Part shown: positions 1 to 8,555 of the stretch, in pieces
How the letters are laid out: the number at the start of each line of letters is the position of its first letter
How positions within the stretch are numbered: the first letter of the stretch is position 1
Assembly (NCBI GenBank): GCA_031270865.1
Contig: JAISWI010000019.1
Location: 1 to 64,000 of the forward strand
Direction: 5' to 3'
Length of the DNA stretch: 64,000 bases
Source of the DNA: Oscillospiraceae bacterium
Lineage (GTDB): Bacteria; Bacillota; Clostridia; Christensenellales; Aristaeellaceae
Translations under genes and position numbers: made by a program
Notes under the pieces: generated by a model
Databases searched by the model: none
The model's input: the letters and a program-made list of their open reading frames with translations, nothing else
Told to the model about the DNA's origin: nothing

Positions 1-130
1 CCCTTTACGGGGTTGACGTGAGGTTGGGTGCGCTGGGGCGCTGCCCCAGACCCCGCAAGGGGGTTTCACCCCCCTTGACCCCCTGACCAGCGTGACGCTG
101 GACCCTCGTGGCCAGGGTAAGTTGTTCCTC
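1..130. repeat. Inverted-repeat element family A, copy 1 (left end outside window)
   Basis: The last ~100 bases are nearly identical to the right half of the element at 42931-43188: a C/G-rich hairpin stretch, then CCAGCGTGACGCTGG, then a GGCCAGGGTAA-type sequence ending in TTGTTCCTC. The element ends about 12 bases after the stop codon of the minus-strand ATPase gene at 143. The terminal GAGGAACAA motif (reverse complement) is shared by all three copies in the window. It carries no open frame that looks coding. A role as a non-autonomous mobile element or a transcription-ending palindrome is inferred. Confidence 0.75.
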
Positions 131-142
131 CATGTCTTCTGT

Positions 143-919
143 CTAGTAACCAACAGTCGGGAACAACGCGCGGAAATCCTCACAAGCCAGGACGCTGGCC
201 GGTCCTCCCTGCGCCAACACCTTCCGGTTAAGCAGCACAACCCTATCGGCGTACTTGCTAACCATATCAAAGTCATGCGTAATCAACATAACGCTCACAT
301 CCAGCGTATTGCGAAGCCCATCCACTATCTGGTAGAACCGTTCCCTTCCCTCCGCGTCCAACCCTGAAACAGGCTCATCCATTAACAACAGGTTCGGCGC
401 GGGACGCAGCGCCAGCGCTAGCAGCACCCTCTGCGCCTCACCGCCGGACAACGCGCCTACCCGCCGATCCGCCAGCCCCTCCGCGCCTACCTTAGCTAGC
501 GAATCCAAAATATCCTTGCGCTGCCTCTTACCCGGCGGCATAAACACTGGGCGGTGGAACCTGCTGGCCCGCATCAGATCCATCACAGTGACGGGCGCCA
601 GCCGATCCACGTTAAGCGACTGCGGCACGTAACCAATCCTTGGAACGCGCACGCGCCCTTCGTTCGCGTCTGTAAACGTAATCGACCCCGTGTGCGCCGC
701 CACGCCTAACATCGACTCGAAAAGCGTTGTTTTGCCCGCGCCGTTCGGTCCTATCACGCATGTCAGCTCGCCGCAGTGTATATGCAGGTTGATGTCCTCC
801 AGTATCATCAACCCTTCGCGCTCTACTGAAAGCCCCGTTATCTTCAAGCAGCACGCGCCGCACGAGTCCCTCGCCCCGGGGTGTCGCGGCGTCCTGCCGG
901 TGTCCGCCTTACCGCGCAT
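143..919 (-). CDS. znuC: Zinc/manganese ABC transporter ATP-binding protein
   Basis: ATPase subunit of a cluster A-I type metal importer, working at the inner face of the membrane with the binding protein just upstream and probably the permease at 6216. The frame shows Walker A GPNGAGKTT, Q-loop GYVPQSL, signature LSGGEAQR, Walker B LLLMDEP and the switch His in LITHD. The chosen ATG overlaps the znuA stop region by 11 bases and gives 258 residues. It keeps an N-terminal CGACC cysteine cluster before LKITGLSV, which is common in clostridial members of this family. A longer reading of the frame runs far into znuA and is unlikely. Zn versus Mn cannot be told from the ATPase. Confidence 0.88.
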   Translation of the reverse strand: MRGKADTGRTPRHPGARDSCGACCLKITGLSVEREGLMILEDINLHIHCGELTCVIGPNGAGKTTLFESMLGVAAHTGSITFTDANEGRVRVPRIGYVPQSLNVDRLAPVTVMDLMRASRFHRPVFMPPGKRQRKDILDSLAKVGAEGLADRRVGALSGGEAQRVLLALALRPAPNLLLMDEPVSGLDAEGRERFYQIVDGLRNTLDVSVMLITHDFDMVSKYADRVVLLNRKVLAQGGPASVLACEDFRALFPTVGY

Positions 920-1814
920 CGAACGATTCCAGCAGAACGGCCAGGTTAGCCCGCATCGCGGCGAAGTAAACGTCCTTATCGGGAACATCCCGCATCGGAT
1001 ACGCGGCGGTATCAAGGAATCGGATCACAGCCCCGGTCTCCCTCGACACAGTTTGCGCTCCGGTCAGGTCGGACTCACGCTCGGCGAATATCGTGGTGAT
1101 GCCCGCGTCCCGCACGACATCCACCACATTAGACAACACCCTCGCGCTTGGAGAGGCGTGCGTATCATCGGTCAGCGTAGCCGCGACGGTCAAGCCGCAT
1201 CCCATCGCGAAATACTCGAACGCGGGATGAAACGTTACGATCGGCGAACCCTTAAACGGCGCTAGCGCCGCGTTAATCTCAGCGTCCAGCGCGGCGTACC
1301 TGCCGGTGGCCTCGACGCGGTTGCGCTCGATGGTATTTGCCTGATCCGGCAGCAGCTCCGCGAGCGCGGCGGCCAGCGTATCCGACTGCGCGGACGCGTA
1401 GCGCGGGTTCAGCCACGTATGCGGGTTGAACTCGCCGTCGTGACCTTCGCCGGGCAGCAGCGCCAATCCAGCCGACGTTTCGACAATCCTTGCCGACAAT
1501 CCTGGCAGCAGCGGGTCGAGGTATGGCTCCATGCCCGCGCCGTTCATCGCCAGCAGCGCGGAATCCGCCAGCAGTTTCCGGTCCGCCGCTGTGATCTGGT
1601 AGTCGTGGGCGCAGCCCGCGTTCACAGTCGCGAGGCATTCCACGGATACATTCTCCACGCCTGTGGTCAGCTGCCGCAGCATGCAGTATACCGGGTAGAT
1701 GGACGCGGTCAGGCGGATGTTGGGTTCGGGCGACGCGCAGCCCTGCAGTGTCGCCGCCAGGACCGCCATGAGTATCAGGGCAAGCCGCAAGCGGCGCAAA
1801 CCGTGTTTTTTCAT
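909..1814 (-). CDS. znuA: Metal ABC transporter substrate-binding lipoprotein (ZnuA/MntA-like)
   Basis: Extracellular metal-binding lipoprotein of the cluster A-I family, about 301 residues. The start was placed at MKKHGL, 7 bases after the upstream gene, giving a signal peptide with lipobox LQGC at the expected place. Metal-ligand candidates lie in the usual order: His in AHDYQ, His in NPHTW, His in TFHPAFEYF, and an acidic residue in FAERESDL. The loop between the first two (PGEGHDGE) holds one His but no long His-rich stretch, so zinc specificity is not certain. It overlaps the ATPase gene and follows the XRE regulator, so the three genes are probably cotranscribed. Confidence 0.85.
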   Translation of the reverse strand: MKKHGLRRLRLALILMAVLAATLQGCASPEPNIRLTASIYPVYCMLRQLTTGVENVSVECLATVNAGCAHDYQITAADRKLLADSALLAMNGAGMEPYLDPLLPGLSARIVETSAGLALLPGEGHDGEFNPHTWLNPRYASAQSDTLAAALAELLPDQANTIERNRVEATGRYAALDAEINAALAPFKGSPIVTFHPAFEYFAMGCGLTVAATLTDDTHASPSARVLSNVVDVVRDAGITTIFAERESDLTGAQTVSRETGAVIRFLDTAAYPMRDVPDKDVYFAAMRANLAVLLESFDAR

Positions 1815-1821
1815 TATAATC

Positions 1822-2571
1822 CTATAACGTAATCTCAATCCTTGCCACTCGCCCGATGAACGTCACCTGGTCCGCCGGGAGTGTCTCGGCCTCGAACTCG
1901 CGGTCGTATGACTGCAGCGTGACGCGGTTTACGCTGGCGGGCTCCAGCTTCACCTTGCGCAGCGCGCGGTGGTTGTTGAACTCGCACAGCATGACCGCGC
2001 CGTCGATCGGGCTTTGCGCGGGCAGCACCAGCGTCTGGTCGCCGGGCAGGATGCGGAATCCCCGGCACGACGCGTCCGGCGCGAGGAAATACAGCACATG
2101 GTCGGGCGGCCCGCCCTCTATCCTGCCGCCGATGATGGGCAGCGCGCGGTGTCCCACAACCCGCCAGCTTGCGTCGTAGATGGGAACCTGCCGCAGCACC
2201 TCGGACAACGCGCTTAGGAATATCCCGCCGTCCGGCTGCTCAGCGGGCAGGGACATAACGGGCTTGTCGGGCTCGCGCGTCTGTTGTCTTGTCTGGCCGC
2301 GCGGGTTCGCGTCGTCCGCGCTGGATTTTTGCGCGGTCGCGGCTAGATCGGCTGCGGCGGCGATCGCGTCCAGCGAGAACTCCGCCTCGTTCTGTTGTTC
2401 CAGCCCGATGCGCTTGAGTATGCGCCGGGCCTGATCGTCCGCGATGATCCTCGCGCCGGACTCCACGTCGACCAGATATTTATCCGCGATGCCGCACATC
2501 CGGGCGACCTGCTTGGTGGTCAGGCCGCGCCGTGTGCGTTCCAGTTTGAGTAAGTCACCCAGTCGGCTCAT
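1822..2571 (-). CDS. XRE-family regulator with inactive S24/LexA-like C-terminal domain
   Basis: Residues 1-60 form a helix-turn-helix of the XRE type (MSRLGDLLKLERTRRGLTT..., then IADKYLVDVESG). A low-complexity linker leads to a C-terminal beta-rich domain with ILPGDQTLVLP and GAVMLCEFN, resembling the S24/signal-peptidase-like fold of LexA/CI repressors. I do not see the catalytic Ser before the GD motif or a clear Lys, so self-cleavage looks unlikely. The gene lies just upstream of the metal transporter genes, with a 7-base gap. It could regulate them, but this is inference from position only. Confidence 0.65.
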   Translation of the reverse strand: MSRLGDLLKLERTRRGLTTKQVARMCGIADKYLVDVESGARIIADDQARRILKRIGLEQQNEAEFSLDAIAAAADLAATAQKSSADDANPRGQTRQQTREPDKPVMSLPAEQPDGGIFLSALSEVLRQVPIYDASWRVVGHRALPIIGGRIEGGPPDHVLYFLAPDASCRGFRILPGDQTLVLPAQSPIDGAVMLCEFNNHRALRKVKLEPASVNRVTLQSYDREFEAETLPADQVTFIGRVARIEITL

Positions 2572-2582
2572 ACCGCCTCCGG

Positions 2583-3668
2583 TTAGTCTATTATACCAAA
2601 CGTGAACGTCGTTTTTGTAGAATACTGCTGTCCCGGCCTTAGAACGCTGTCAGGGAAGTTAGGGCGGTTGATCGCGTCGGGCCAGTTCTGCGTCTCAAGG
2701 CAGAAGCCCTGGCGGTACTCGTACGGTACGCCGGCCTTGCCGATCACCTCGCCGCGTATGTGGTTCCCACTGTAGAACTGTACTCCGGGCGCGTCGGTAT
2801 CCACGCGCATCACGCGGCCAGACGCCGGAGAGCGGACCATCGCGGCAAGCCTGAACCCCTTACCGTTGAGGACATAGTTATGGTCGAAGCCAACGCCCCT
2901 TATCATCTGCGGGTCTGTCTTTTCCAGCGAGAGCGCCTCGCCAAGATTGCGGAAGCCGCGCAGGTCGAGCGGCGTTCCGGCGACCGGATACAACTCCCCG
3001 GTGGGGATGCAGTCCGCGCTGGCAACCGCCGTTACGCTGTCCGCGTCGATCATCATCTCATGGTCCGCGATGGTCCGCGAGCCCAGCCCCTCCAGGTTGA
3101 AGTAGGCGTGGTTGGTCAGGTTGACGACCGTATCCTTGTCGGTCGACGCCTCATACTGGATGGACAGCGCGTTGTCGTCGGTGAATGTGTACGTGACGGC
3201 AACGCTAAGCGATCCGGGGTAACCCTCCTCGCCGTCGGGACTTACGGTGGTCAGGCGAACGCCCTGGCCGATGATCTCCGCTTCCCATATATGTTTATCG
3301 AAGCCTACCGCGCCGCCGTGGAGGTGGTTGCCCTTGTCGTTCCGCGCGAGGCGGTACTCCTCGCCGTTCAGCGTGAACCTCGCGCCGCCGATACGGTTGC
3401 AGACGCGGCCAATCAGCGCGTTCATGTATCCTCCGGCGACACGCGTCGCGGCCAGGTTGTCATAGCCTAACACCACGTCGCCCAGCTTGCCATCGCGGTC
3501 GGGCACGTTGATCGAGGTGATGGTCCCGCCCAGCGTGACGAGCGAAACGCTCGCGCCGGACGCGTTGGTGATAGTGAACTGGTCAACAGGCGTTCCGTCC
3601 GGCGCGCGTCCGAACGGTTCGCGGGTAACGGCGGCTGCCGCTGTCGGCATAAGGATCATTCCTTCCAA
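2583..3668 (-). CDS. galM: Galactose mutarotase (aldose 1-epimerase)
   Basis: Cytosolic enzyme that interconverts alpha and beta anomers of aldoses. At 361 residues it is a normal length for the family. Motifs seen: substrate-binding GNHLHGG near residue 115, catalytic His in NLTNHAYFNL near residue 190, and the catalytic Glu region FCLETQNWPDAINRPNFP near residue 325. Two in-frame ATGs lie close together (MEGMILM), and either could start translation. It is followed by the XRE gene after 11 bases. No other galactose genes are nearby. Confidence 0.92.
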   Translation of the reverse strand: MEGMILMPTAAAAVTREPFGRAPDGTPVDQFTITNASGASVSLVTLGGTITSINVPDRDGKLGDVVLGYDNLAATRVAGGYMNALIGRVCNRIGGARFTLNGEEYRLARNDKGNHLHGGAVGFDKHIWEAEIIGQGVRLTTVSPDGEEGYPGSLSVAVTYTFTDDNALSIQYEASTDKDTVVNLTNHAYFNLEGLGSRTIADHEMMIDADSVTAVASADCIPTGELYPVAGTPLDLRGFRNLGEALSLEKTDPQMIRGVGFDHNYVLNGKGFRLAAMVRSPASGRVMRVDTDAPGVQFYSGNHIRGEVIGKAGVPYEYRQGFCLETQNWPDAINRPNFPDSVLRPGQQYSTKTTFTFGIID

Positions 3669-3682
3669 AGATAATCACGCGT

Positions 3683-3994
3683 CTACGCCTCGCTGCGCGG
3701 ATCGCGCGGCTTGTCCGGCTTACGATTGGGATCGATGTATTCTATCTCCAGCCGGTCGAACGTTATATGCTCGATAAAGTGATCCTGCGTGAAGTATGTC
3801 TTCCCGTTCGCGGCGTACTCGCGCTCGTGCTTGGACAGGAGTATCGGGCGCGGCACGTCCAGCTTGCGGCAAGCCTCCTCCAGCGTATCGGCAACCGCGG
3901 ACAGCGACACCGACGAAGCCGCTTCGCCGAGCGGCTCCGTCAGGTGGCTGACTATGCGATGCCTCTTGATTATCCTGCACCAGAGTTCGGGCAA
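3683..3994 (-). CDS. Conserved small clostridial protein of unknown function
   Basis: A 103-residue soluble protein. The pattern WCRIIK, a central SKHEREYAA, then FTQDHFIEHITFDRLEIEYID resembles a small conserved clostridial family of unknown function (recognised from memory, not searched). It starts 7 bases after the flavin-reductase-like gene and ends 14 bases before galM, so it is probably in one transcript with them. No catalytic motif is evident. Confidence 0.6.
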   Translation of the reverse strand: MPELWCRIIKRHRIVSHLTEPLGEAASSVSLSAVADTLEEACRKLDVPRPILLSKHEREYAANGKTYFTQDHFIEHITFDRLEIEYIDPNRKPDKPRDPRSEA

Positions 3995-4000
3995 CGGCTG

Positions 4001-4513
4001 TTACCTCTCAGTCTCGTAGCACGCCACGACCTCGCCCATGAACAGGGTATGGAAGTCACGCGCGGGGTACATCGCGGATACTATGTCGGGCGAAGTGTTG
4101 CCGTCCGTCAGGTCGACGACGACCTTGACCACGCACTCGATCTGGTACCTGCACGCTTTGATGGCGGGCGCGTCCACAACGCGGCCCTTGGCCGTCTCGA
4201 AGCCCAGGCGCTGGAACTTGTCGCCGTCGCGTCCGGACCATGTACCGGCGCGTTTGCGCTCCTCAAGCAGCCCGCCTTCCTCCGGTATGCCTACGATGAA
4301 CGACCGCGCCTTTTGGATCAGCGGGAAAGTGAAGCGCTGCGGCCTGACCGGAACGGTGAAGACCGGCCTGCCCCAGAATATCCCAACGCTGCCCCAGCCG
4401 ATGGTCATCGTGTTGGGTGTGCCGCCGCCCACGCACAGGAACAGGCCCTGTGGCAGCTGCCGCTGAATGATCGGCGCGAGTTCGGTTACCAGTTTGGATT
4501 CATTTGGCGTCAT
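4001..4513 (-). CDS. Flavin reductase-like FMN-binding split-barrel protein
   Basis: A 170-residue protein of the flavin reductase-like family. It begins with a region typical for these proteins (GLFLCVGGGTPNTMTIGWGSVGIFWGRPVFTVPVRPQR), followed by HTLFMGEVV near the C-terminus. Such proteins bind FMN in a split beta barrel and often act as NAD(P)H:flavin reductases or carry hydroxylase/electron-transfer roles. The partner here is unknown. It sits between the secreted coiled-coil gene and a small unknown protein on the same strand. Confidence 0.75.
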   Translation of the reverse strand: MTPNESKLVTELAPIIQRQLPQGLFLCVGGGTPNTMTIGWGSVGIFWGRPVFTVPVRPQRFTFPLIQKARSFIVGIPEEGGLLEERKRAGTWSGRDGDKFQRLGFETAKGRVVDAPAIKACRYQIECVVKVVVDLTDGNTSPDIVSAMYPARDFHTLFMGEVVACYETER

Positions 4514-4523
4514 TTGCTCTCCT

Positions 4524-6035
4524 TTACTGCGGTCTGGGCGCGTGCCGGATCGGGTTGTCGATACCGAACTGCACCAGCGTCGTCAGTCCGTGCATGGTTG
4601 TCGTGTCTACGGCCGCGGCCTCGCCGAGGTACTGGGTCATGCCGCGCAGCTGGCTGTCTACCGCCAGCACGGGATACGCCCCGGTCACAATCGCGGACGC
4701 GTCCGCGCCCAGCGACTGCAGGTGGGTCTTGCCGTCCACGCCGACATAGCGGACGGACATCCTGCCCTTGCCGTTGCGGGTCAGCTCGACGGTTGTCTTG
4801 TTCTCCAGCAGCACGGCGGACAGGAACGGCTCGTGGATCGTTTCAATGTCCTCCAGCCTGAACAGGTAAAGCCGCGTGCCGTTGAGATAAACGGCGTATA
4901 GCTCCGGCGCGGCCTCGGCCCGCGCGAGAAGATCCATCGCCGGCATAGGATATGTATCCAAAACAGCGCCGATGCATGCCGAATACTGGCGCCACTTCGC
5001 GCGTAAGCCAGCTAGCGCGGCGGCGGCTTCGTCGGCCTCGTCCGCGGCCTCGGCGTAACGGGTTTCGGCCAGCGCCAGCTCCTCGGAACGGCTGGCTAGG
5101 TCGGCGGCGGCGTTGTCTGAGAGGGTTTGCGCGGCGTCGAGAGCGGCTTCCGTCCGGAGCGCGGCGAGGCGGGCCTCCTCCTCGAACGCGACCAGCTCGT
5201 CGTACGTCACCTGCAGCGCGTTGAACGCGGACTCGGCTTCAGCTAGAGTGTCCTTGGCGGCTTCCAGGCTTTCCAGCGCGGCGGTCTCGTCCTGGCTGGC
5301 TTTGTCGTATTGGGATTGGGCGGAGGTGGCGGCGTCCTTCGCGCGGTCGGCTTGTTCGGCGTACTGCGCCAGCTGCGACGCGAACGCGGCGTGGGTGCGC
5401 TCGGCGGCGGCGAGGTCGGCCTCGGCGGTCTTGGCCGCGTCGGAGTCTTCCGAATCCGCCAGCGCCGCCGCCTGTTCGCGCAGGGCCTGTACGCGCTCGT
5501 CAGCCAGCGCGTACGCCTCGGACTGCGCGGCGTACTCGCCGCCAGTTTCCTCGGCCAGCGACTGCGCGGCGTTCAGGTCGTTCTCGGCCTTATCGCGCGC
5601 GGCGCTGGCGGTTTCCTCCGCCTTGGCCGCGAGGTTGTACGCGCGTTGGGCGGCCTCGTAGGTGTTCTGGGTTTCGCGCATAGTCTGGAGGTTCGCCCTT
5701 ACCGACTCGGCTTCTTCGGCCTCGGCCTTCGCGACCGCGAGCGCGGCGTCGGCCTCGGTACGCGCCTCGCCCTGCGAGTCGGCGGCGGCGCGGGCTTTCT
5801 CTAACGCGCCCGTCTCATATTCCAACGCGCCCCGCGCGGTCTCGTCGCGGCGAATGACAGCCCACTGGTCGTTCAGGTGCTCGGCGATCGTCCGCGCGGT
5901 CAGCGCGTCGGCCTCGGGCAGTTGGTCCAGCCAGCCGTCAAGGGTCGTGTCGGCCAGCGAGACGTTGCGGGGCGCGGCCAGCGCCAGTGTCAGCAAAACC
6001 ATTACCATAATGAGTGCGCAAGATGTTTTTCGCAT
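4524..6035 (-). CDS. Secreted alanine-rich coiled-coil protein of unknown function
   Basis: About 503 residues. The start at MRKTSCALIM has GGCGG a few bases upstream and gives a clear signal peptide ending near AAPRNVSLADT. Residues ~45-345 are a long Ala/Glu-rich heptad-like region (repeated AAL, AEA and ARDKAE patterns) expected to form coiled coils. The last ~160 residues (YPMPAMDLLARAEAAPELYAVYLNG... onward) are globular and match nothing I can name. A sigma-A type promoter is visible upstream at 6101-6129. It could be a wall- or division-associated factor, but no function is assigned. Confidence 0.7.
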   Translation of the reverse strand: MRKTSCALIMVMVLLTLALAAPRNVSLADTTLDGWLDQLPEADALTARTIAEHLNDQWAVIRRDETARGALEYETGALEKARAAADSQGEARTEADAALAVAKAEAEEAESVRANLQTMRETQNTYEAAQRAYNLAAKAEETASAARDKAENDLNAAQSLAEETGGEYAAQSEAYALADERVQALREQAAALADSEDSDAAKTAEADLAAAERTHAAFASQLAQYAEQADRAKDAATSAQSQYDKASQDETAALESLEAAKDTLAEAESAFNALQVTYDELVAFEEEARLAALRTEAALDAAQTLSDNAAADLASRSEELALAETRYAEAADEADEAAAALAGLRAKWRQYSACIGAVLDTYPMPAMDLLARAEAAPELYAVYLNGTRLYLFRLEDIETIHEPFLSAVLLENKTTVELTRNGKGRMSVRYVGVDGKTHLQSLGADASAIVTGAYPVLAVDSQLRGMTQYLGEAAAVDTTTMHGLTTLVQFGIDNPIRHAPRPQ

Positions 6036-6100
6036 ATCGATCCGCCTTCCATCCAAGCGTTTCTAGTTCCGGGCGGCCTGTCCCGGTAATTCCAACAAAT

Positions 6101-6129
6101 AGTATACGGTTTCCGTGAATCCCTGTCAA
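6101..6129 (-). promoter_or_regulatory. Sigma-A type promoter for the coiled-coil gene
   Basis: Read on the minus strand: TTGACA, a 17-base spacer, TATACT. It faces the coiled-coil gene and is divergent from the promoter at 6154-6181. Confidence 0.75.
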
Positions 6130-6153
6130 CTGTGTGTCGGCCGCCGTCCGCGC

Positions 6154-6181
6154 TTGACGCGGCGGCGCGTACCTATATAAT
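6154..6181 (+). promoter_or_regulatory. Sigma-A type promoter for the metal permease gene
   Basis: TTGACG, a 16-base spacer, TATAAT, ending 34 bases before the permease ATG. No obvious Zur or MntR dyad was recognised between promoter and gene. Confidence 0.7.
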
Positions 6182-6215
6182 ATGTAAATATCCACGACGA
6201 GGCGGTATTTCATTG

Positions 6216-7055
6216 ATGGCGATATTCCAAAGCCTGGTCTACGACTGGTCGCGCTATTCGTTTATCCGCTACGCGCTCATAGGCGTGCTGCTGTTCGCGC
6301 CGATGGTGGGCGCGTTGGGGACGCTGGTGGTCAACGGGCAGATGGCCTTCTTCTCGGAATCGCTGGGCCACTCCGCGCTGACCGGGATCGCGCTGGGGCT
6401 GATGCTGGGACTGCGATCCCCGCTGTGGGCGATGCTGGTCTTCGGGGCTGTGTTCGCGGTGGGCCTGTGCGCGGTCAAGTCGCGCGGCGCGGCGTCGACT
6501 GACACGACGATCGGGGTGTTTTCCTCGACCGCGATGGCGCTGGGGGTGGTGCTGCTGTCGCTAAGGGGGGAGTTCGCGAAATACTCGAACTATCTTGTGG
6601 GCGACCTGCTGTCCATCTCGCCCGGCGATCTGCCGCCGTTGGGCGCGGCGTTGCTGCTCACCGCGGTATATTGTATATTAAGATATAATAAGCTCCTGCT
6701 GCTGAACGCTAACCCCGCGCTGGCCAGGAGCCGGGGCGTCCCGGTCCGCGTGGTGGAGACGGGTTTCGCGTGCGTGCTCGCGCTGGTGGTGATGCTGTCG
6801 ATCCGGTGGGTCGGCGTGCTGATGATCAACGCGATGCTGGTGGTCCCGGCGGCGTGCGCGAGGAACCTTGCGCGGGATACGCGCGGATACCTGGCGTGGG
6901 CTGTGGCGCTGGCGCTGGTATGCGGGGCGGGCGGGCTTACGCTGTCGCTGGAGACCGGGACCGCCGCTGGCGCGACGATAGTGCTGCTGCTGGCGGCATG
7001 CTACGCGGGATCGCTGGCGGTCGGGCGGCGGGCTAGGAAGGGGCGATCGGCTTAA
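6216..7055 (+). CDS. znuB: Metal ABC transporter permease (ZnuB-like)
   Basis: A 279-residue polytopic membrane protein of the ABC-3 family, the channel partner of ZnuC/ZnuA. Motifs: GALGTLVVNGQMAFFSESLGHSALTGIALG near the N-terminus and SIRWVGVLMINAMLVVPAACARNLARD near residue 200, both typical of the family. Several hydrophobic helices alternate with short loops. ATG at 6216 or TTG at 6213 could start it, with GAGGCGG upstream. It lies apart from znuCA and on the other strand, with its own promoter. Its 3' end overlaps the convergent sensor kinase gene by 23 bases. Confidence 0.87.
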   Translation: MAIFQSLVYDWSRYSFIRYALIGVLLFAPMVGALGTLVVNGQMAFFSESLGHSALTGIALGLMLGLRSPLWAMLVFGAVFAVGLCAVKSRGAASTDTTIGVFSSTAMALGVVLLSLRGEFAKYSNYLVGDLLSISPGDLPPLGAALLLTAVYCILRYNKLLLLNANPALARSRGVPVRVVETGFACVLALVVMLSIRWVGVLMINAMLVVPAACARNLARDTRGYLAWAVALALVCGAGGLTLSLETGTAAGATIVLLLAACYAGSLAVGRRARKGRSA

Positions 7056-8553
7056 CCCCGGGCAGCATAATCGTAAACGCCGAGCCCACGCCCGGCGCGC
7101 TCCTGACACGCAGCTTCCCGCCATGCGAGGACACTATTATCCGCGCGATGGACAGCCCCAGCCCGTGCCCGCCGGCATGTCCGTTCCGCGCCGCGTCCGC
7201 GCGGTAAAACCTGTCGAATATGCGCGGCAGGTCCTGTTTGCTGATGCCCGGGCCGGTGTCACGCGCCGTTATCAGGCATTGGCCGTTCTCCACGAGGCAT
7301 GAGAGCGAGACGAACCCGCCGGGCGGGGTATACTTGACCGCGTTGTCAACGAACACGCGCAGCGCCTGTTTGATCGCAGAGCGGTCCGCCGTCAGGACGC
7401 AGTCCTCCAGCCCTCCGGTCACTATGTGGTGTCCTCGCGCGATCAGCGCGGTCTCGCGCACGGTCTCCTGGATCAACTCGACAGCGGAGAACTGTTCCGG
7501 GTTGAGCTTGAGCGTGCCCTTGTCGTGGCGGGCGAGGTAGAGCAGGTTCTCGACCAGCTCCTTCATGGAGCGCGTCTCGTTCTGGATGGCCTGGATGGAT
7601 TCGTCGCGGACCTCCGGCGCGTCCTTGCCCCACCGCGCGAGCAGGTCCGCGTAGCCCTGCAATACCGCGATGGGCGTGCGAAGCTCGTGCGACGCGTCCG
7701 AGACGAACTGCTTCTGCCGGTTGTACGCGGACTCGATCCGGTCAAGCATGCCGTTGACCATCATGGCCAAGTTGCGCAGCTCGTTCTGTGTGCCGGCGAC
7801 GTTGATGCGCATGGAAAGATTCTGTTCAGATAATTGCTCCGCCGTGTTCGTGATATGCGTGATCGGCGCGAGCAGCCTCGCGCTAACGCCCTGACCCTCG
7901 CGCAGCACGGCCAGCGCCATCACCAGCAGATACACCGCCAGCGCGAACCCGCACCACGCCAGTATGACCGACGTCTCGCGCGTGTCGAGCCGAACGACAT
8001 ACCCGCCCAGGTCGCGCGAGATGAATATATCCATCAGCTCAGGCCTTAGCGGATCGTTATCCACAGGCCGCCACTCCACCGCCCAGCCCTTGGGCAGCTG
8101 TATCCCGCTAAGCCCGCCGCCCGCGCCGCCGACATAAACCTCAACGCCCGGCGAGGGAGAATAGTAAGGATCGGCCTCGTCGAGATCCATCTCCTCAATG
8201 GCGGCCAGGCCCTCCTCATACCGCGCGGAGTACATCCCCCAACGCGTCCACGCGACGGCGATAACCACAATGAGCGCGGCGGAGAACACCCTGCGCCCCA
8301 ACAGCAGCACATGCGCCAGCGCGATCCGCAGCTTGATCGAGAACCGCAGCAGGCCCGCCGCCCGCGCGGATACGCTGTGCACGGACACGCTAAGATCGTT
8401 GAACAGCGCCTCGGGCTTGACGCGCCCGGCGTCCGGGGACTGGACGGGGGCGGACGGATCGCGCGGGGGCTTTCGCCGGGCGGATTTACGCGCCTGGCGT
8501 TTCTGCTTGCCGGTAAGTCTGGGCGGCTTATCGGCGGCCGCGCTTACGCGCAT
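7033..8553 (-). CDS. Two-component sensor histidine kinase (OmpR-partner class)
   Basis: A 506-residue membrane kinase. The basic cytosolic N-terminus is followed by a transmembrane helix near 82-101, an extracellular sensor of ~90 residues, and a second helix near 196-218. A HAMP segment follows, then a HisKA box with phospho-acceptor His289 in SDASHELRTP. The ATPase domain shows N (VDNAVKYTPPG), G1 (DTGPGI), F (RIFDRFYRAD) and G2 (GHGLGLSIA) boxes. It follows its response regulator by 2 bases, so the pair is one operon. The signal sensed is unknown. Confidence 0.92.
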   Translation of the reverse strand: MRVSAAADKPPRLTGKQKRQARKSARRKPPRDPSAPVQSPDAGRVKPEALFNDLSVSVHSVSARAAGLLRFSIKLRIALAHVLLLGRRVFSAALIVVIAVAWTRWGMYSARYEEGLAAIEEMDLDEADPYYSPSPGVEVYVGGAGGGLSGIQLPKGWAVEWRPVDNDPLRPELMDIFISRDLGGYVVRLDTRETSVILAWCGFALAVYLLVMALAVLREGQGVSARLLAPITHITNTAEQLSEQNLSMRINVAGTQNELRNLAMMVNGMLDRIESAYNRQKQFVSDASHELRTPIAVLQGYADLLARWGKDAPEVRDESIQAIQNETRSMKELVENLLYLARHDKGTLKLNPEQFSAVELIQETVRETALIARGHHIVTGGLEDCVLTADRSAIKQALRVFVDNAVKYTPPGGFVSLSCLVENGQCLITARDTGPGISKQDLPRIFDRFYRADAARNGHAGGHGLGLSIARIIVSSHGGKLRVRSAPGVGSAFTIMLPGVKPIAPS

Positions 8554-8555
8554 GG

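Noticed and set aside
3767-4861. A 364-codon plus-strand frame over the flavin-reductase-like gene
   Set aside because: Arg-rich shadow frame; the minus-strand genes are well supported.
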